DNA of 64,000 nucleotides from Parapristionchus giblindavisi (Eukaryota > Nematoda > Chromadorea > Rhabditida > Diplogasteridae), in contig CALSFV010000204.1 of NCBI GenBank assembly GCA_943737045.1, positions 1,364,001 to 1,428,000 on the forward strand. The letters are read 5' to 3'. Shown piece by piece: positions 52,613 through 63,732 of the stretch (within the stretch, counting starts at the first letter, position 1; every line of letters begins with the position of its first letter). The position numbers were made by a program, and so were the translations under genes. The notes beneath the pieces were generated by a model. It was not told where the DNA came from, did not search any database, and was given only the letters and a program-made list of their open reading frames with translations.

Positions 52613-55600
52613 ATGTTACTGTCAATCATAGTTGTAATCTTCATGATCTACCCGGTTACTGCTAAGGTAAGTTAAAAGTTTACTATGCCTTCGTTCACTC
52701 TACATGTCGTTACAGTTTGTTGTTTTTTCCGAACAAATCTAGTTTCGAGGTTGTTTGAAAGTCACTTGTTGAGGCTGATATGTTTTGAAATTAAAAAAAA
52801 TTGATCATAAAAATATATTATTATTTAAAAATTTCTTAGAGACCATTGGACTGCTCCAAGCCCCGCTCATTCGCATGTCCTTGGGGTAGTTACTCTCTTG
52901 GAAAGGAAGAGTGCGAGCAGGGATACTATCACGTATCATGTAATGTGAATCTCAAAAGGAAAACGCCGGGAAGAGGTAAAAGTTTTTCAAAATTCTAAAA
53001 AAATGAGATTGTTGAGAAAAATTGTTTATATGACTTGCATGGTGCACTTTTTTGGTGATTATTCGACAAAAAAGTTTTTCCTGACTTGAATAAAACCGAT
53101 CCTTCAATTGTTTAGTGGAAACCATTCCCTCCAAACGGTTCTGTGCTTGATAAAGGTCATTGAAGGCGAATGGATATTCGACAATGATAGACATAATGCC
53201 TTCTCTCACAAGGATCCCATTGATAATGTTACTTGTTGGAGGAGAAACAATGAGCGAATAGAAGTGTATTGTGCGGATAATGAGGAGTGTGCTGTTAGTG
53301 ATCCTTTCATTGGCACATCAGGGTTGGGATTTAACGGATTTATTAATCCACGAAATTTATTTTTAACGGATTTTCAAAACATTAAATTTACGATATAACG
53401 GTTCCGCTGAATTTTGATTTAATGACCAACACTGTAGCACACACAAATACAAAAAAAAATATATATTGAAAATTTTTTTATAAACAATTCAGCGAATGTC
53501 AGTGACGGATGTTCTGCGCTCCTGCAAAGCCGCCGACCCCTACACGGTCAGTGACATTTTAAATTTTAATAATTAATTAATAATTTTCTAATCTAACCAA
53601 AAATATTTTCCAGGTTCTGCCTATCGGTGCGGTTCTTCTCATTTAAAATGTATCGAGAAATAATAATGTTCAAAAAATTAACAACGTGGTGAATTGATAA
53701 TACAAATTTAAAAAAATACATTAGGGCACAAAAAATAATTTAACGTACTCTAACATCAACTAATCTTACAAGGGAACTCTCCCAACTTAATGTGGCCATA
53801 TGACATGGGGAATAATTTACCTAAATCGGTTCTCGATGCTGATTACGAATCCGTATTCGAACGTTGCCCAATCGAGCTCGAGAATTCGAGAAAAGCGATA
53901 TTAAAATTCGCTAGTTTATTCGGAAATTCGTGAGACTTCCTATATAAACCATCCCAATGCGTTCATAAACTCATCCATCAATTATCCACACACCTCCTGC
54001 TGTAATTTAGTGGATATTGTAGGTAAATTATGAATTTTCGAATCAAATAGTCGAATTTCAAGATCGATTTTCTCGAATCTCAGCTCGATTGGGCAACGTT
54101 TGATAACGGATTCGTAATCAGCATCGAAAACTGATTCAGGTAAATTATTCCCATGTCATATGGCCACATTAAGTTGAGAGAGTTCCCTTGTTAATTGTAG
54201 CATACATGCAAACTAAGATTTGTACCTTTTAAATAATTCATTTATTACCAATTATTTGGAGGAACAAGTGAGGAGGCATGTAACAGGTCAAGGATAACCG
54301 GGATCTGTGATGGAGTTGAAATAGAGTTACCCAAGGAAGCCTGTCTCGAGGAGTATCAATATATTTACTGTTCACGAAAGGCCGAAAAGGATGAAAAGGG
54401 TCAGTACTAGAGAGATTACTTACAAGTTCATTGTTTTTTGTTGTTTCAACTCTTTTCCCCAGTGGCCGTACGCAAGGACCGTTTTCCGGGAAAATGTGAC
54501 GTCATTAGCGTAGGCGGAGGCGTTTTCCAAAAATCCTCCGCCTACAATAATGACGTCACATTTTCCCGGAAAACGGTTTTACTGTTGTTCTTGCATACGG
54601 CCACAGTTGAGAAAATGAAAGCTGAACCGCAAAATCCCTTTTCCTCTTTGCTCAAATCAGATATTTTGCAAACATACATAAATGAATCAATAAAAGCACA
54701 CATCATGAAGTGCATAATGTTATCAATTTCAGGCGAGTGGAAATTGTCAAGTCATGTACAGCATTACTGGTACGGTGGACTTCCTCAAGATTGTCGATAT
54801 TCTGACGACAATGCAGCCATAGCTGTCTGCTTCGGAGACAACTGCGACGTAAGAATCGATTTTTTTATTGCATTGCGATTTATTTATTAGTTTTTGTTGA
54901 TTAGAGAAGGGGACCCACAAGTTTTTTCGTGACTAAACTGGCCGGGCAGAACTATAGATCTCCTTGTATACAAAATCAATTTTCTCTAAAATTTTAGAAG
55001 CCCGGGAAAATCGTAATTCGGGATTGAAGTTCATTGATATGCCCAGGGAAAGGCGCGAGTTTTTGAAATTGAAGCACAAATATATAGAAAATTGCAAACG
55101 GGAATCGAATCAGCGTGGCGCGGTTACAAGCGCTGACTACTAACCACTGAGCCACTCGCTCTACACGTTCAACCAGTCAAATCTAATAGAGAACAGAATG
55201 TCGCTTCCTATGTCCCACGTTCTTCATGTCAATAGCGCAGCCCAAATCTCGTGGGCCCCCTTCTTTAATTATTGATCCCGTAGCGTATTTCTGAATTATA
55301 GAGGGACATGACATTATCGGATGTTCTGAGGATTTGCGCGATCAAAGAGCCAACTCAGAAGAAGGATCAAGCAATTTTGGTATGCTTTCTGGCATGAATT
55401 GTGAATATATGTCATGTCATATGTCATATAAATGACAGTTCTTCAGTTCTTGTCAAACGAGGTATTTAGAAACGTAACTAATTCAGTCTCCCCACCACCT
55501 TCCACCAATCGATACATGCCCCTCGGGTCGCAGACCACCCACAAAATGTGATGGGATAGCCCATCCAGGAGTATATCAGGACAGTTACTTGTACTGTGGA

Positions 55601-57217
55601 AGAACTATTGAGAAGAGCCACAATGGTTGGATCACTGAACTTTTGGACAAATGAAAGTCTTTTAAAAGCAAATTACAGGAAATTGTGCAAGTACTCTTTG
55701 TCGAGAGAACAAATTTTAAGCGAAATGAAGAAGCATTATGACAAATATTTGCAACTGACAATGAGAATATTTTTTATTCCCTTACAAGGTGACTGGTCCA
55801 TGTCCAAAAGCGACACCACGTTCATCCAATCTCTTCCTCTTGCTTGGTGTCAAGTCAATGCGGAAAATCGAGCTACTGCGGTTTGCTTCGGCGATAATTG
55901 TAGTGTAAGCAAGTTTACCTTTTACCTGCAGCCAACCCAATTTTTCTATAGAATAACTGGACCATTTCTGACGTGATGACCGTTTGCAGTATAGCTGATC
56001 AGAAAAGGTTTATGTTTCGTTTACTATGATCCACTGGAAAATTCAATATCCAAACTTTGGTTGGCAAGTTCGAGACGATGGCCATGACAATCGTGAATGT
56101 TCCCAATTTCGGAATAAAATGAAATAATAGACTCAATATTAATCGATTGAACATTACAGTAACTCCGTAACAACGGCCGACCACCAAATCAATGATTGCG
56201 AGGCAGTCATCCGTCTTCTGAATCTAGCTAATAAAGAATTTGAACTAAAGTGGAGAAGACTGAAACTACAGCTTGATCTGCTAGAAAAAGAGGTTAGCTG
56301 TTTGTGAATTTTATATCAGAAAATTATCGATTATCCCGGGTGATTCAATATTGATTGCAGTCTCTTTTCATGTTATCGTAAACGTTTTTTTTTTCAAAGC
56401 AGGAGAATAAAAAATACATATTACGAGGATTTCACAAATTTAGATTGAAGCGGCCCAAAATTCGTTCGCGGCAGACGGCAGAATACCGAAAGAAACGTTA
56501 GTTTCAAAATAATTTTCTCGTATTGTTTAACACGCGACAAAAATATTTTGCAAATTTGTCAAGCTTTCATTCAACTGTTTCACTTATCGAAACAATGAGA
56601 GTGTCGGAATCTAAACATCTAACTTTATACTTAAACAACATAAATAAACAACAACAACAAACAACATAAACGTCAGTATCTAAACAAAAGCATGATCATG
56701 ATCTTTTTTTTAGATACACCAACATCCAGTTGACTCTGAACGCGTGGACCATCGCTGTTTCGAGAATGAAAGAGGAAACATATATCAATGATAATCATGA
56801 AATAGTGATTAGGATTCCCATAATCTACTTTATTTCACTTGTTTGCTCCATATTCTTCATTATAATTGCTATGGTTGGCTATGTACGATACAAGAATAGA
56901 CACAAGCGAGTAGGTTTTGGCAATTTTTTTCTTGTATTATTTTTTTGAAAGCTTTAAAAATTGAGCACAAATCCTATCATTAATGAATGTATTGCACTCT
57001 TTTGAGTGAAATTGAGAACACGACTTTTTCTTCAATGAAATATGGCATAATCATACCACACCAACATTGTATTTCGTTTTTTCCTTATTTTTTTTTCAAA
57101 AATTAATATTTTCAGGCCCTGAAACGGATCCTAAAGTCCCATCCGCCTCGAATTCCTGATAATAAGCCGTCGGACTACGAAGATCTAACTTATGACGAAC
57201 TTCACACGACCGATTAA
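52613..57217 (+). CDS. Novel single-pass membrane protein with three 8-cysteine modules (503 aa, 15 exons)
   Basis: Exons: 52613-52666, 52840-52975, 53166-53293, 53493-53546, 53614-53626, 54262-54399, 54733-54848, 55302-55379, 55487-55625, 55789-55904, 55952-56007, 56160-56292, 56444-56496, 56714-56909 and 57116-57217. They sum to 1512 nt with every phase matching. Residues 1-17 form a signal peptide (MLLSIIVVIFMIYPVTA). Residues 19-342 hold three repeats, each split into exons a, b and c. Exon a is C-x7/8-C-x11-C-x8-C, exon b starts GEW or GDW and has C-x11-C-x4/5-C, and exon c is like RMSVTDVLRSC. Module 3 has lost the third cysteine. Residues 343-404 contain a heptad-like helix (ELKWRRLKLQLDLLEKE). 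The membrane segment is 439-462 and is followed by RYKNRHKR. The tail ends with YEDLTYDEL (491-499). AATAAA at 57216 overlaps the stop codon. I recognise no family. A cell-surface receptor or adhesion role is inferred. Confidence 0.8.
53769..54190. mobile_element. 422-bp MITE with TTA target duplication
   Basis: The ends CAAGGGAACTCTC and its inverse are flanked by TTA (53766-53768, 54191-54193). It sits in the intron between exons 5 and 6 of the receptor-like gene. The CAAGGGAA ends and 3-bp target link it to the elements at 37759 and 17555. Confidence 0.85.
54463..54603. mobile_element. 141-bp hairpin MITE with two TGACGTCA sites
   Basis: Flanked by CAG (54460-54462, 54604-54606). It has the same length as and few differences from 9917-10057. 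It is inserted in intron 6 of the receptor-like gene. Confidence 0.85.
55041..55175 (-). repeat. tRNA-derived SINE-like element
   Basis: On the minus strand AGTGGCTCAGTGGTTAGTAG (A-box region) and GATTCGATTCCCG (B-box region) are spaced as in a tRNA, but the anticodon arm does not pair well. The adjoining AGGGAAAGGCGCG matches the element at 1205-1345. Confidence 0.5.
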
Positions 57218-58639
57218 TAAAGTTTTTAAAGTATTTTTATTTGAAATATGTCTTTTTTCCACTATCGTTCTCGAATTGCACTTATTTTCTCATATTTTGC
57301 TTTTTCATATGCTGTGCTTGGATTTCGAGGCATGTTTGCACAAAAGCAAAATACTGTATAAAATCAAGAAATTACAGAAAGGAGAGATTGTAATAAGGTC
57401 GGGGTGTCCCTTCAAGCCAATGTCCACTTTCAAATTTGCAGTCGACTAGCTTCTTGAAGAAAGAGCCACCATACTCTGGTATTTTCCAACCAGTAGTTCA
57501 CTTATCCTTCCCACTAGCCGTAAGCTTGCATGTCTACGACTAGTTGAACGTAAGTTTACTAGAAGTGTTCACTAGATATGGTGATGCATTACGTCAAATG
57601 TTCTTTTACTAGTAGTAAATTAACAGCAAACTGCTAATATGTGACGTAACATAAGTAAACTACTAGTTTGGAAATACCAGAGTATGTCTTTGGCAGTCCA
57701 ACGACGGAGACCGCCGCATCGTCAGTGCACTCACGGCCAATTCTCATAGATGTAGGTTGTCTAACTGTTCAGCTATATATATAGTTCAGCTATAGATTGG
57801 AGTAAGTTAACCTTTCTCTACATATATGTGATGATAACGGGGATTGGAGTAAGCTAACTAAGTTATCTCACATATGAGAGAACGTTTGTCTAATTGTCGG
57901 ATCTTAGATAACATATGGCTCAAGTATGAGACAGTTTGCCGTCAGTGGTCACCGCTTCGGTCTGAAAATATTCATAACTGTTGTCCGTTTTTTCTACTTA
58001 TTTTTTTTCCGGATTGACGTACCAGTTTATGATGATCAGAATTATACCGTCGACCTGAATTATCGATCGATTTAATGATTTGATTATCGATTGATTGAAT
58101 GATTGAGAAATTTGAAAAAAAATTAAGAATTAACATAATTAAATAAATGAATAAACCTATTTAGCAATGAGCACACATGTGTCCAAGCATGAGTGGTTCA
58201 TCCGGTGTAACTCTCTCAGAGATTATTCAAATGAAGGCCAACAGCTGAATAAATGCTTTGTTATTATAATTATTATTATTATTATTATTGAATATCCCAA
58301 AGGCTAACAACCATTTCCCAGCACACCAAAGTGTGAGCCTCATAAATATTGCATTTTATTGTATTGAATAATAAAATTTTAATAATATCGCAAAAGAAAT
58401 ACCACCAGTGTTCATAAGTTGGATATGAAACATATTTGTTTCTTATTAGAACAACAATGTTTGTTTCTTATTTCTTATTTGGTCTTGAAAGATCACTGGC
58501 GTAGCAGTGATCTCCCGCAGGACTTCGTGTGCCTTGAATAACGGGTTGTACCCTTACCTTTACCTTTTGTTAGAACAAAGAATTAACAATAAGTCAACAG
58601 TGTCGTCATCACTTGTGTGGACAACGAAACAATGTGCCA
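57218..58639. other. Intergenic region after the receptor-like gene
   Basis: It contains the MITE at 57474-57682, a second diffuse inverted repeat built on 'cagctatatatatagttcagct' and 'ggattggagtaag' (57750-57960), and a short (ATT)n run near 58265. No gene is supported. Confidence 0.5.
57474..57682. mobile_element. 209-bp MITE with TA target
   Basis: The ends CTCTGGTATTTTCCAA and CTCTGGTATTTCCAAA (inverted) are flanked by TA (57472-57473, 57683-57684). The interior carries repeated 'actagtagt' blocks. It is related to the 208-bp element at 62370-62577. Confidence 0.8.
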
Positions 58640-59748
58640 GATAATAATAATAATAATTTATCTACGCACGTATGCGCAACGAGACAAGTAACAGCGAAAT
58701 TGCATAGATAATGAATCAGATGATACTCATGATCCGTCATGAAGGAATAAGAGGCGATAATTATGATTGATAGAGAGAGTGATGAAGGTTTTGGAGGGTT
58801 GGCCCTTGTAGGAGGAGATTCTTGAAGCTCCGTAGGGACTGGCAGGTAACGACTTCAGTCGGGAGCATACTATATAATCTAGCCGCACGTAGAGGAAACG
58901 AATGAAAGCGAGGCGTATTCTTAGTCAACTCGATCGAAATACCAAAAGTAGAGCATCTGTCTCGTAATGGCTTATAGATGAAGAAGGAGGATGGATTGAT
59001 GACTGTAGATCCACTCATAATGTTTCTTGCAAGAATTAAGTCAATTAATACACGTCTCTCTGTCAATGAGCGCAGACCAAGATTTGATAGACGGGTGCTA
59101 CTGGAGGGTAGAGAGTGAGGGTAGGAGGAGGAGGGATAACAGCGGTAGTAAACAATTCGAGTAAATGTGTCTTGCACCTTTTCTAACTTAGAGATATCAG
59201 TCTTATAATATGGACTCCAGAAACACGAAGCAAATTCAATGTGAGGCAAAACGTAGGTGCGATAGCATTTAGTGAGTATATCGGGGGAATTGATGTTAAG
59301 GGCCTTAAGCAGGACATACATAGCAGTGGTTGCCTTACGAACACGTTCATTTATTGATTCAGATCACTTTAGGGTAGAAACTATTTGTACTCCGAGGTCA
59401 CGGATATGGGTTACTGTATTTAGAGGTATACTATTGATATGATAGGTTGGGGAAGGAGAGAATGTACCAATATGAATATGAGAACATTTAGGAGTGGATA
59501 GGGATAATTGGTTTGCAACTGTCCAATCATAAAGAGTGTCAAGTGCAATTTGTAGTTCAAAAGTACGGGCATAGGCAGTGTTGTTACTGTGGGAGGTGTA
59601 CAATTTAACGTCATCTGCATAGGCTTGAATAGATACATAAGGAAAACGGGAGAGGGCAACACTAAGGTCAGCAATGTATAGAGAGAACAATATTGGACCG
59701 AGGACACTTCCTTGTGGTACACCGGACAATACAGGGAAAAAAAGATGA
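58640..59748 (-). mobile_element. Non-LTR (CR1/jockey-like) reverse transcriptase fragment
   Basis: Reading from 59748 downwards, FPVLSGVPQGSVLGPILFSL leads to the catalytic motif QAYADDVKLYTS, then FELQIALDTLYDWTVANQ. One in-frame TGA (59364-59366) is followed by SINERVRKATTAMYVLLKA, SCFWSPYYKTDISKLEKVQ and LTERRVLIDLILARN. Apart from this stop the frame is open for about 320 codons. The 5' part (endonuclease and fingers) is missing, and the 3' end has a (TTA)n tail near 58640, as in CR1-like elements. Confidence 0.85.
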
Positions 59749-59749
59749 A

Positions 59750-59943
59750 GAGAGCATACCGAGAATGGGTATGGCGAAGTACAGTAGCATCCAGCCTACC
59801 GTAGCCGCCAGCGTACCCGCCGTCCCTGAATCAGGGTAGGTTACTGTAGTTACGGTCATGGTACCTAAGACGGTACCTGATCGGAGGAAAGTGGAAACGG
59901 CAAAGGCGAAGTAAGATACCGGGGATACCCCCGGGTACCGCAT
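59750..59943 (-). pseudogene. Possible membrane-protein exon fragment
   Basis: The minus-strand frame reads YFAFAVSTFLRSGTVLG and TVGWMLLYFAIPILGMLSS, two hydrophobic stretches, with intron-like GTACCG...TTCAG and GTAGGC signals between and around them. It directly abuts the reverse transcriptase fragment. I cannot name a family and it may be chance. Reported at low confidence. Confidence 0.25.
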
Positions 59944-60248
59944 TTCAAGTGGGGGAATCTGCTGTACAGCACATAGAATTGGGGACTAAGAAACTCAATA
60001 CAAAAAATCTCAATATATACTGAATAAAAAAACAATACAAAAAATAAAAATAAGAAATCAAAACTGACAAGGGCGATTACTCAACTTCTCCATAACGTTC
60101 CCATTGTGTGACTACAGAGTATGGGAATGAGACGGAGAGCGATATGCAGAGAAGGGGACAAAAATACAGTCGATTAGTAATACAATACTAATGAGTTGGA
60201 CATTTACTCTATATCTTCTTCATATATGGTATCAACGAGTACGCTGTC
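59944..60248. promoter_or_regulatory. Duplicated promoter region of the paralogue
   Basis: 60058-60248 matches 52397-52612, with deletion of the TATA-like stretch. No gene is seen. Confidence 0.45.
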
Positions 60249-61373
60249 ATGTTACTGCCAATCGTAGTTCTAATCTTCATGATTTACCCGGTTACTGCTA
60301 ACAATAAGGTAAGTTACGAATTCCTCCTTTGACTTCTTCCAGCTTGCACTTCAAATTAATCAGTTGTTGAATCACTGCTGAGAAGTTTGCACATTAAATG
60401 CTCTGAACATAAAATTACATTATTAAAATATTTAAAAAATCAAAAAAAAGTATTTAAAATGAATTGAAATTCCTAGAGATCATTGGACTGCTCCAAGCCC
60501 CTCTCATTCACATGTCCTTGGGGTAATTACTCACTCGGAAGGGAAGAGTGCGAGCAGGGATACTATCATATATCATGCAATGTAAATCTCAAGAGGAAAT
60601 CGCCGGGAAGAGGTAAGAGTTTTTCAAAATTCTAAAAAAATGAGATTGATGAGATAAAATGAGCCAACAGTGTTTATGCGTTGCTACGTTTACCTGACGG
60701 GCCTATGCCGTCACGGAAAATGCTGTTATATTTCCCAGGACCACGTACTTTTTGGAGTACGTTGGGTACCAAGTAGAAATCCCTGATTGCCAATAGTGGT
60801 ACGCTAAAATGTCGGTTACGGTAGCTAACCATCATTGATCGATAGTTTTGACAACATCTTTCCGTATACCTATTCAAAATTTGTACTTGGGACCCACTGC
60901 GCTCCAAAATTTATGTAGACTTGAACGCAAATGTAACTATATTTTCCGTGATTGCGTGTGCCCATCATGTAAATGTAAGAACGCATTATGCAGATTTCTG
61001 GGTGATTATTCGAGAAAAGCAAACTTTTCCTGACGGTGTGCTATTCAATTAAAACTATGCCCTAATCATTGCTTGAAGGCGAATGGATGTTCGACGTGGA
61101 TAGACATAATGCCTTCTCTCACAAGGACCCCATTGATAATGTTACTTGTTGGAGGAGAAATAATGAAGAGATAGAAGTGTATTGTGCGGATAATGAGGAA
61201 TGTGCTGTAAGTTAACGTTGCATCGCATACACAAAGACACAAACACACGCACATTTATTTTTTTTGCAAAAATGTTTACCAAATATTCGATGCAGCGAAT
61301 GTCGGTGACGGAAGTTCTACGCGCCTGCAAAGCCGCCAACCCCTACACGGTCAGTGTTTAAATTTTAAATGTG

Positions 61374-61602
61374 TACACTCGCAAATATGTTGGTGAACAA
61401 ACTGTGAACACAAGAGGTTAGCAAAAGTTATTCCACTATATATTTTATGCTGATTCTGCTTATTGATTGTTTGATTCATTAATGGTTCTAGCGATCAATA
61501 AGCTGAATTACCATGAAAAATAGTGTGCGATATATAGAACAACTTTTGTCCTCTTTCTGTCTTCATACTTTGTTCACGAAATATTCGCGGGAGTCCACCT
61601 TA
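61374..61602. mobile_element. Hairpin MITE with AGGTGGACTCCCGCG-type end
   Basis: One end reads ACTCGCAAATATGTTGGTGA and the other is the inverse of AGGTGGACTCCCGCGAATAT. The arms pair through GAACAAA, 'agcaaaagtt' and 'gcttattgat'. It lies in intron 4 of the paralogue. Related to 1065-1200. Confidence 0.6.
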
Positions 61603-62369
61603 AAAGATTAATGAATATTTTCCTATGAGAAAATTTTTCCAGGTTCTTCCTCTCGGTGCCGTACTTCTGATAATACATAAATTCAAAAATAATATTATTA
61701 AAATAATTATAAATTAAAAAAAATATTGTCGATATTTTCTAGGAACAAGTGAGGAGGCATGCAGCAAGTCAAATATATTTGCGATTTGTGATGGAGTTGA
61801 ATCAGCATTACCCAAGAAAGCCTGTCTAGAGGGTTATCAGTATATTTATTGTGGACGAAAGGCCGAAAAGGATAAGAAAGGTCAGTATCAAAGAGATTAA
61901 TATATTTCTTTGTTTTGTTGATTCAACTCTTATTTAATAAGAAAATGTCAGCAGAACCTAGCAACCCCTTCTTGCCACTGCACAAATCACTGGCGACGAT
62001 TTACATTAGAAAACAGAAATATTCGCGAAATGGAATAAGGTTTTGTTCACGTAGCAATAAAAACGCATGTACATAGATTAAATTTGACCGAGTAGGGATA
62101 GTTTGCGAACGATTTTCCCGCTATGTAGCAAACGCCACCATGTATGGTCACTGTTTTTGGCTATAATTAGCCTGAATGTTGGTAAATCGTGTACACAAGA
62201 AGGAAAAGTTGGGAATTTTGTGTGCCCACATTTGCAGTCTATCTTGAAATGGCGCATAATGGTATTGTTCAGGAGAGTGGCACCTAATAAGCGATGTTCA
62301 CTTTTACTGGTACGGTGGACTTCCTCGAGATTGCCGACAACGAAGCAACAGCTGTATGTTTCGGATATA

Positions 62370-62577
62370 CTCTGGTATTTTGCCACTTAAAGTCTACTTA
62401 AACTTTCCCACTTTAAGTAGACTTTAAGTAAACTTAAAGTGAGACGTAAGTCTACTTAAAGTGGTGTGGTATACTGTAATGCATTTCGTCAAATGTTCTT
62501 CCACTTAAAGTTTACTTAAAGTCTACTTAAAGTCTGTGGCGTAGTTTAAGTAGACTTTAAGTGGCAAAATACCAGAG
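62370..62577. mobile_element. 208-bp MITE inserted in a coding exon
   Basis: The ends CTCTGGTATTTTGCCACTTA and its inverse are flanked by TA (62368-62369, 62578-62579). It splits the paralogue's exon 7 between TGTTTCGGA and CTGCGAC, inside the conserved CFGDNC motif. The interior consists of 'acttaaagt' repeats in both orientations. Confidence 0.85.
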
Positions 62578-63440
62578 TAACTGCGACGTGGGAATCGATT
62601 TTTGATTGATTTACGATTGATTAATGATCTATCCTCATTCTGAATTATAGAGGGACATCACTTTATCGGATGTTCTGAGGATTTGCGCGATAGAGAAACC
62701 ACAGAGGAAGGATCAATCAGTATTGGTAAGCTTTCTGAAATATATTGGAAAGAGAATTGATATTTAGATTGAAGTGGCAACGAATTCGTCCAAAGCAGAC
62801 GATGGAGTATTGAAAGAAACGTTAGTTACGATATCTCGCACAACCCCGTTGCCCTTTGGGTGTACAATATACAAGCGAAAATTGTTTTAGAAGATTTGCG
62901 CCTTGCAAGTTCAAGTTTTTCTAATATCGCACAGCATGTTAAATATTAAAAAAATACAAATTTATTATGCCCAATTACTATTTTTTAAATACACCAAGAT
63001 CCTTTTGGCGCTGAACTCGTGGGTAATAAATAGCAACGATGAGTATGAAATAGTGATTATGAACAAATCGATCTACCTTATCATAATTGTTGGCTCTATA
63101 TTCATCATTTTCTTGGCTATTATTGGTTGCAAACTGGTATGCTTTTGGGGGAAAAAGAAATATTTGGAAATTTGTACCTGTCTTTGGGAACATTTACAAA
63201 ATTGAACATAAATCGTTTCAGTAATGACTAAGTAATACGATTTGGAGAGATTTGTTCGTCAATAAAAGCTATATTTTATTGATGCACAAATCATAACTTT
63301 TTAATATTGTTTTTCCCTTGCTTTTCAGAAATCAACAATTTTCAGGCCGTTAAGCGGTTCCTACATCGCCCGCCTCCTCCAATTCCTCACGATGAGTCGC
63401 ACTACGAAGGTGACTTGCAGCTGCCACTAGCGCCAGGCGG

Positions 63441-63732
63441 TAGGGTTGCAGGAACGAGGGCGAATAATTCGTGCCCCTTGTCAGTCGCTTCCCTTCTCTC
63501 TCAGCAATTCGATTGAGACGCGCCCTCTCTCCTCTTCCCTTCGAAGAATTCGACACACCTGCCAGACGGAACGAATAGTTCGGGACAGACCGAATTATTC
63601 GCACTCTCTCACTCTCTCGATTCCTATCTCGTCCCTGCCTCATCTCCCTCCGCCTCGCCCCCTCCAGACACGATTCGGTCTGTCCCGAACTATTCGTTCC
63701 GTCTGGCAGGTGTGTGCGATTCCTTGAAGGCA
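63441..63732. mobile_element. TIR element with TAGGGTTGC end, truncated
   Basis: It shares its first 60 bp and the 'gccagacggaacgaatag' internal repeats with 48968-49781. It interrupts the cytoplasmic-tail exon of the paralogue. Its far end is not recognisable before the next element. Confidence 0.6.

Larger units (their letters stand above)
60249..63440 (+). pseudogene. Decayed tandem paralogue of the three-module membrane protein
   Basis: Exons 60249-60308 (signal peptide MLLPIVVLIFMIYPVTANNK), 60477-60612, 61079-61206, 61296-61349, 61643-61655 and 61743-61880 are intact and close to the first gene, covering module 1 and the start of module 2. Exon 7 (about 62274-62587) has a frameshift and an inserted MITE. 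62651-62725 (RDITLSDVLRICAIEKP) and 62768-62820 follow. Module 3 and the heptad exon are missing. The transmembrane exon 62989-63136 has AA instead of AG at its acceptor. The tail exon from 63346 reads FLHRPPPPIPHDESHYEGD, lacks both YxxL motifs and is cut by a transposon at 63441. The first 128 codons could still make a secreted one-module protein if transcribed. Confidence 0.75.

Noticed and set aside
61066..61254. Cys-rich MCVCLCLCVCD frame
   Set aside because: It is antisense to exon 3 of the paralogue and a CA-rich intron start; no support.
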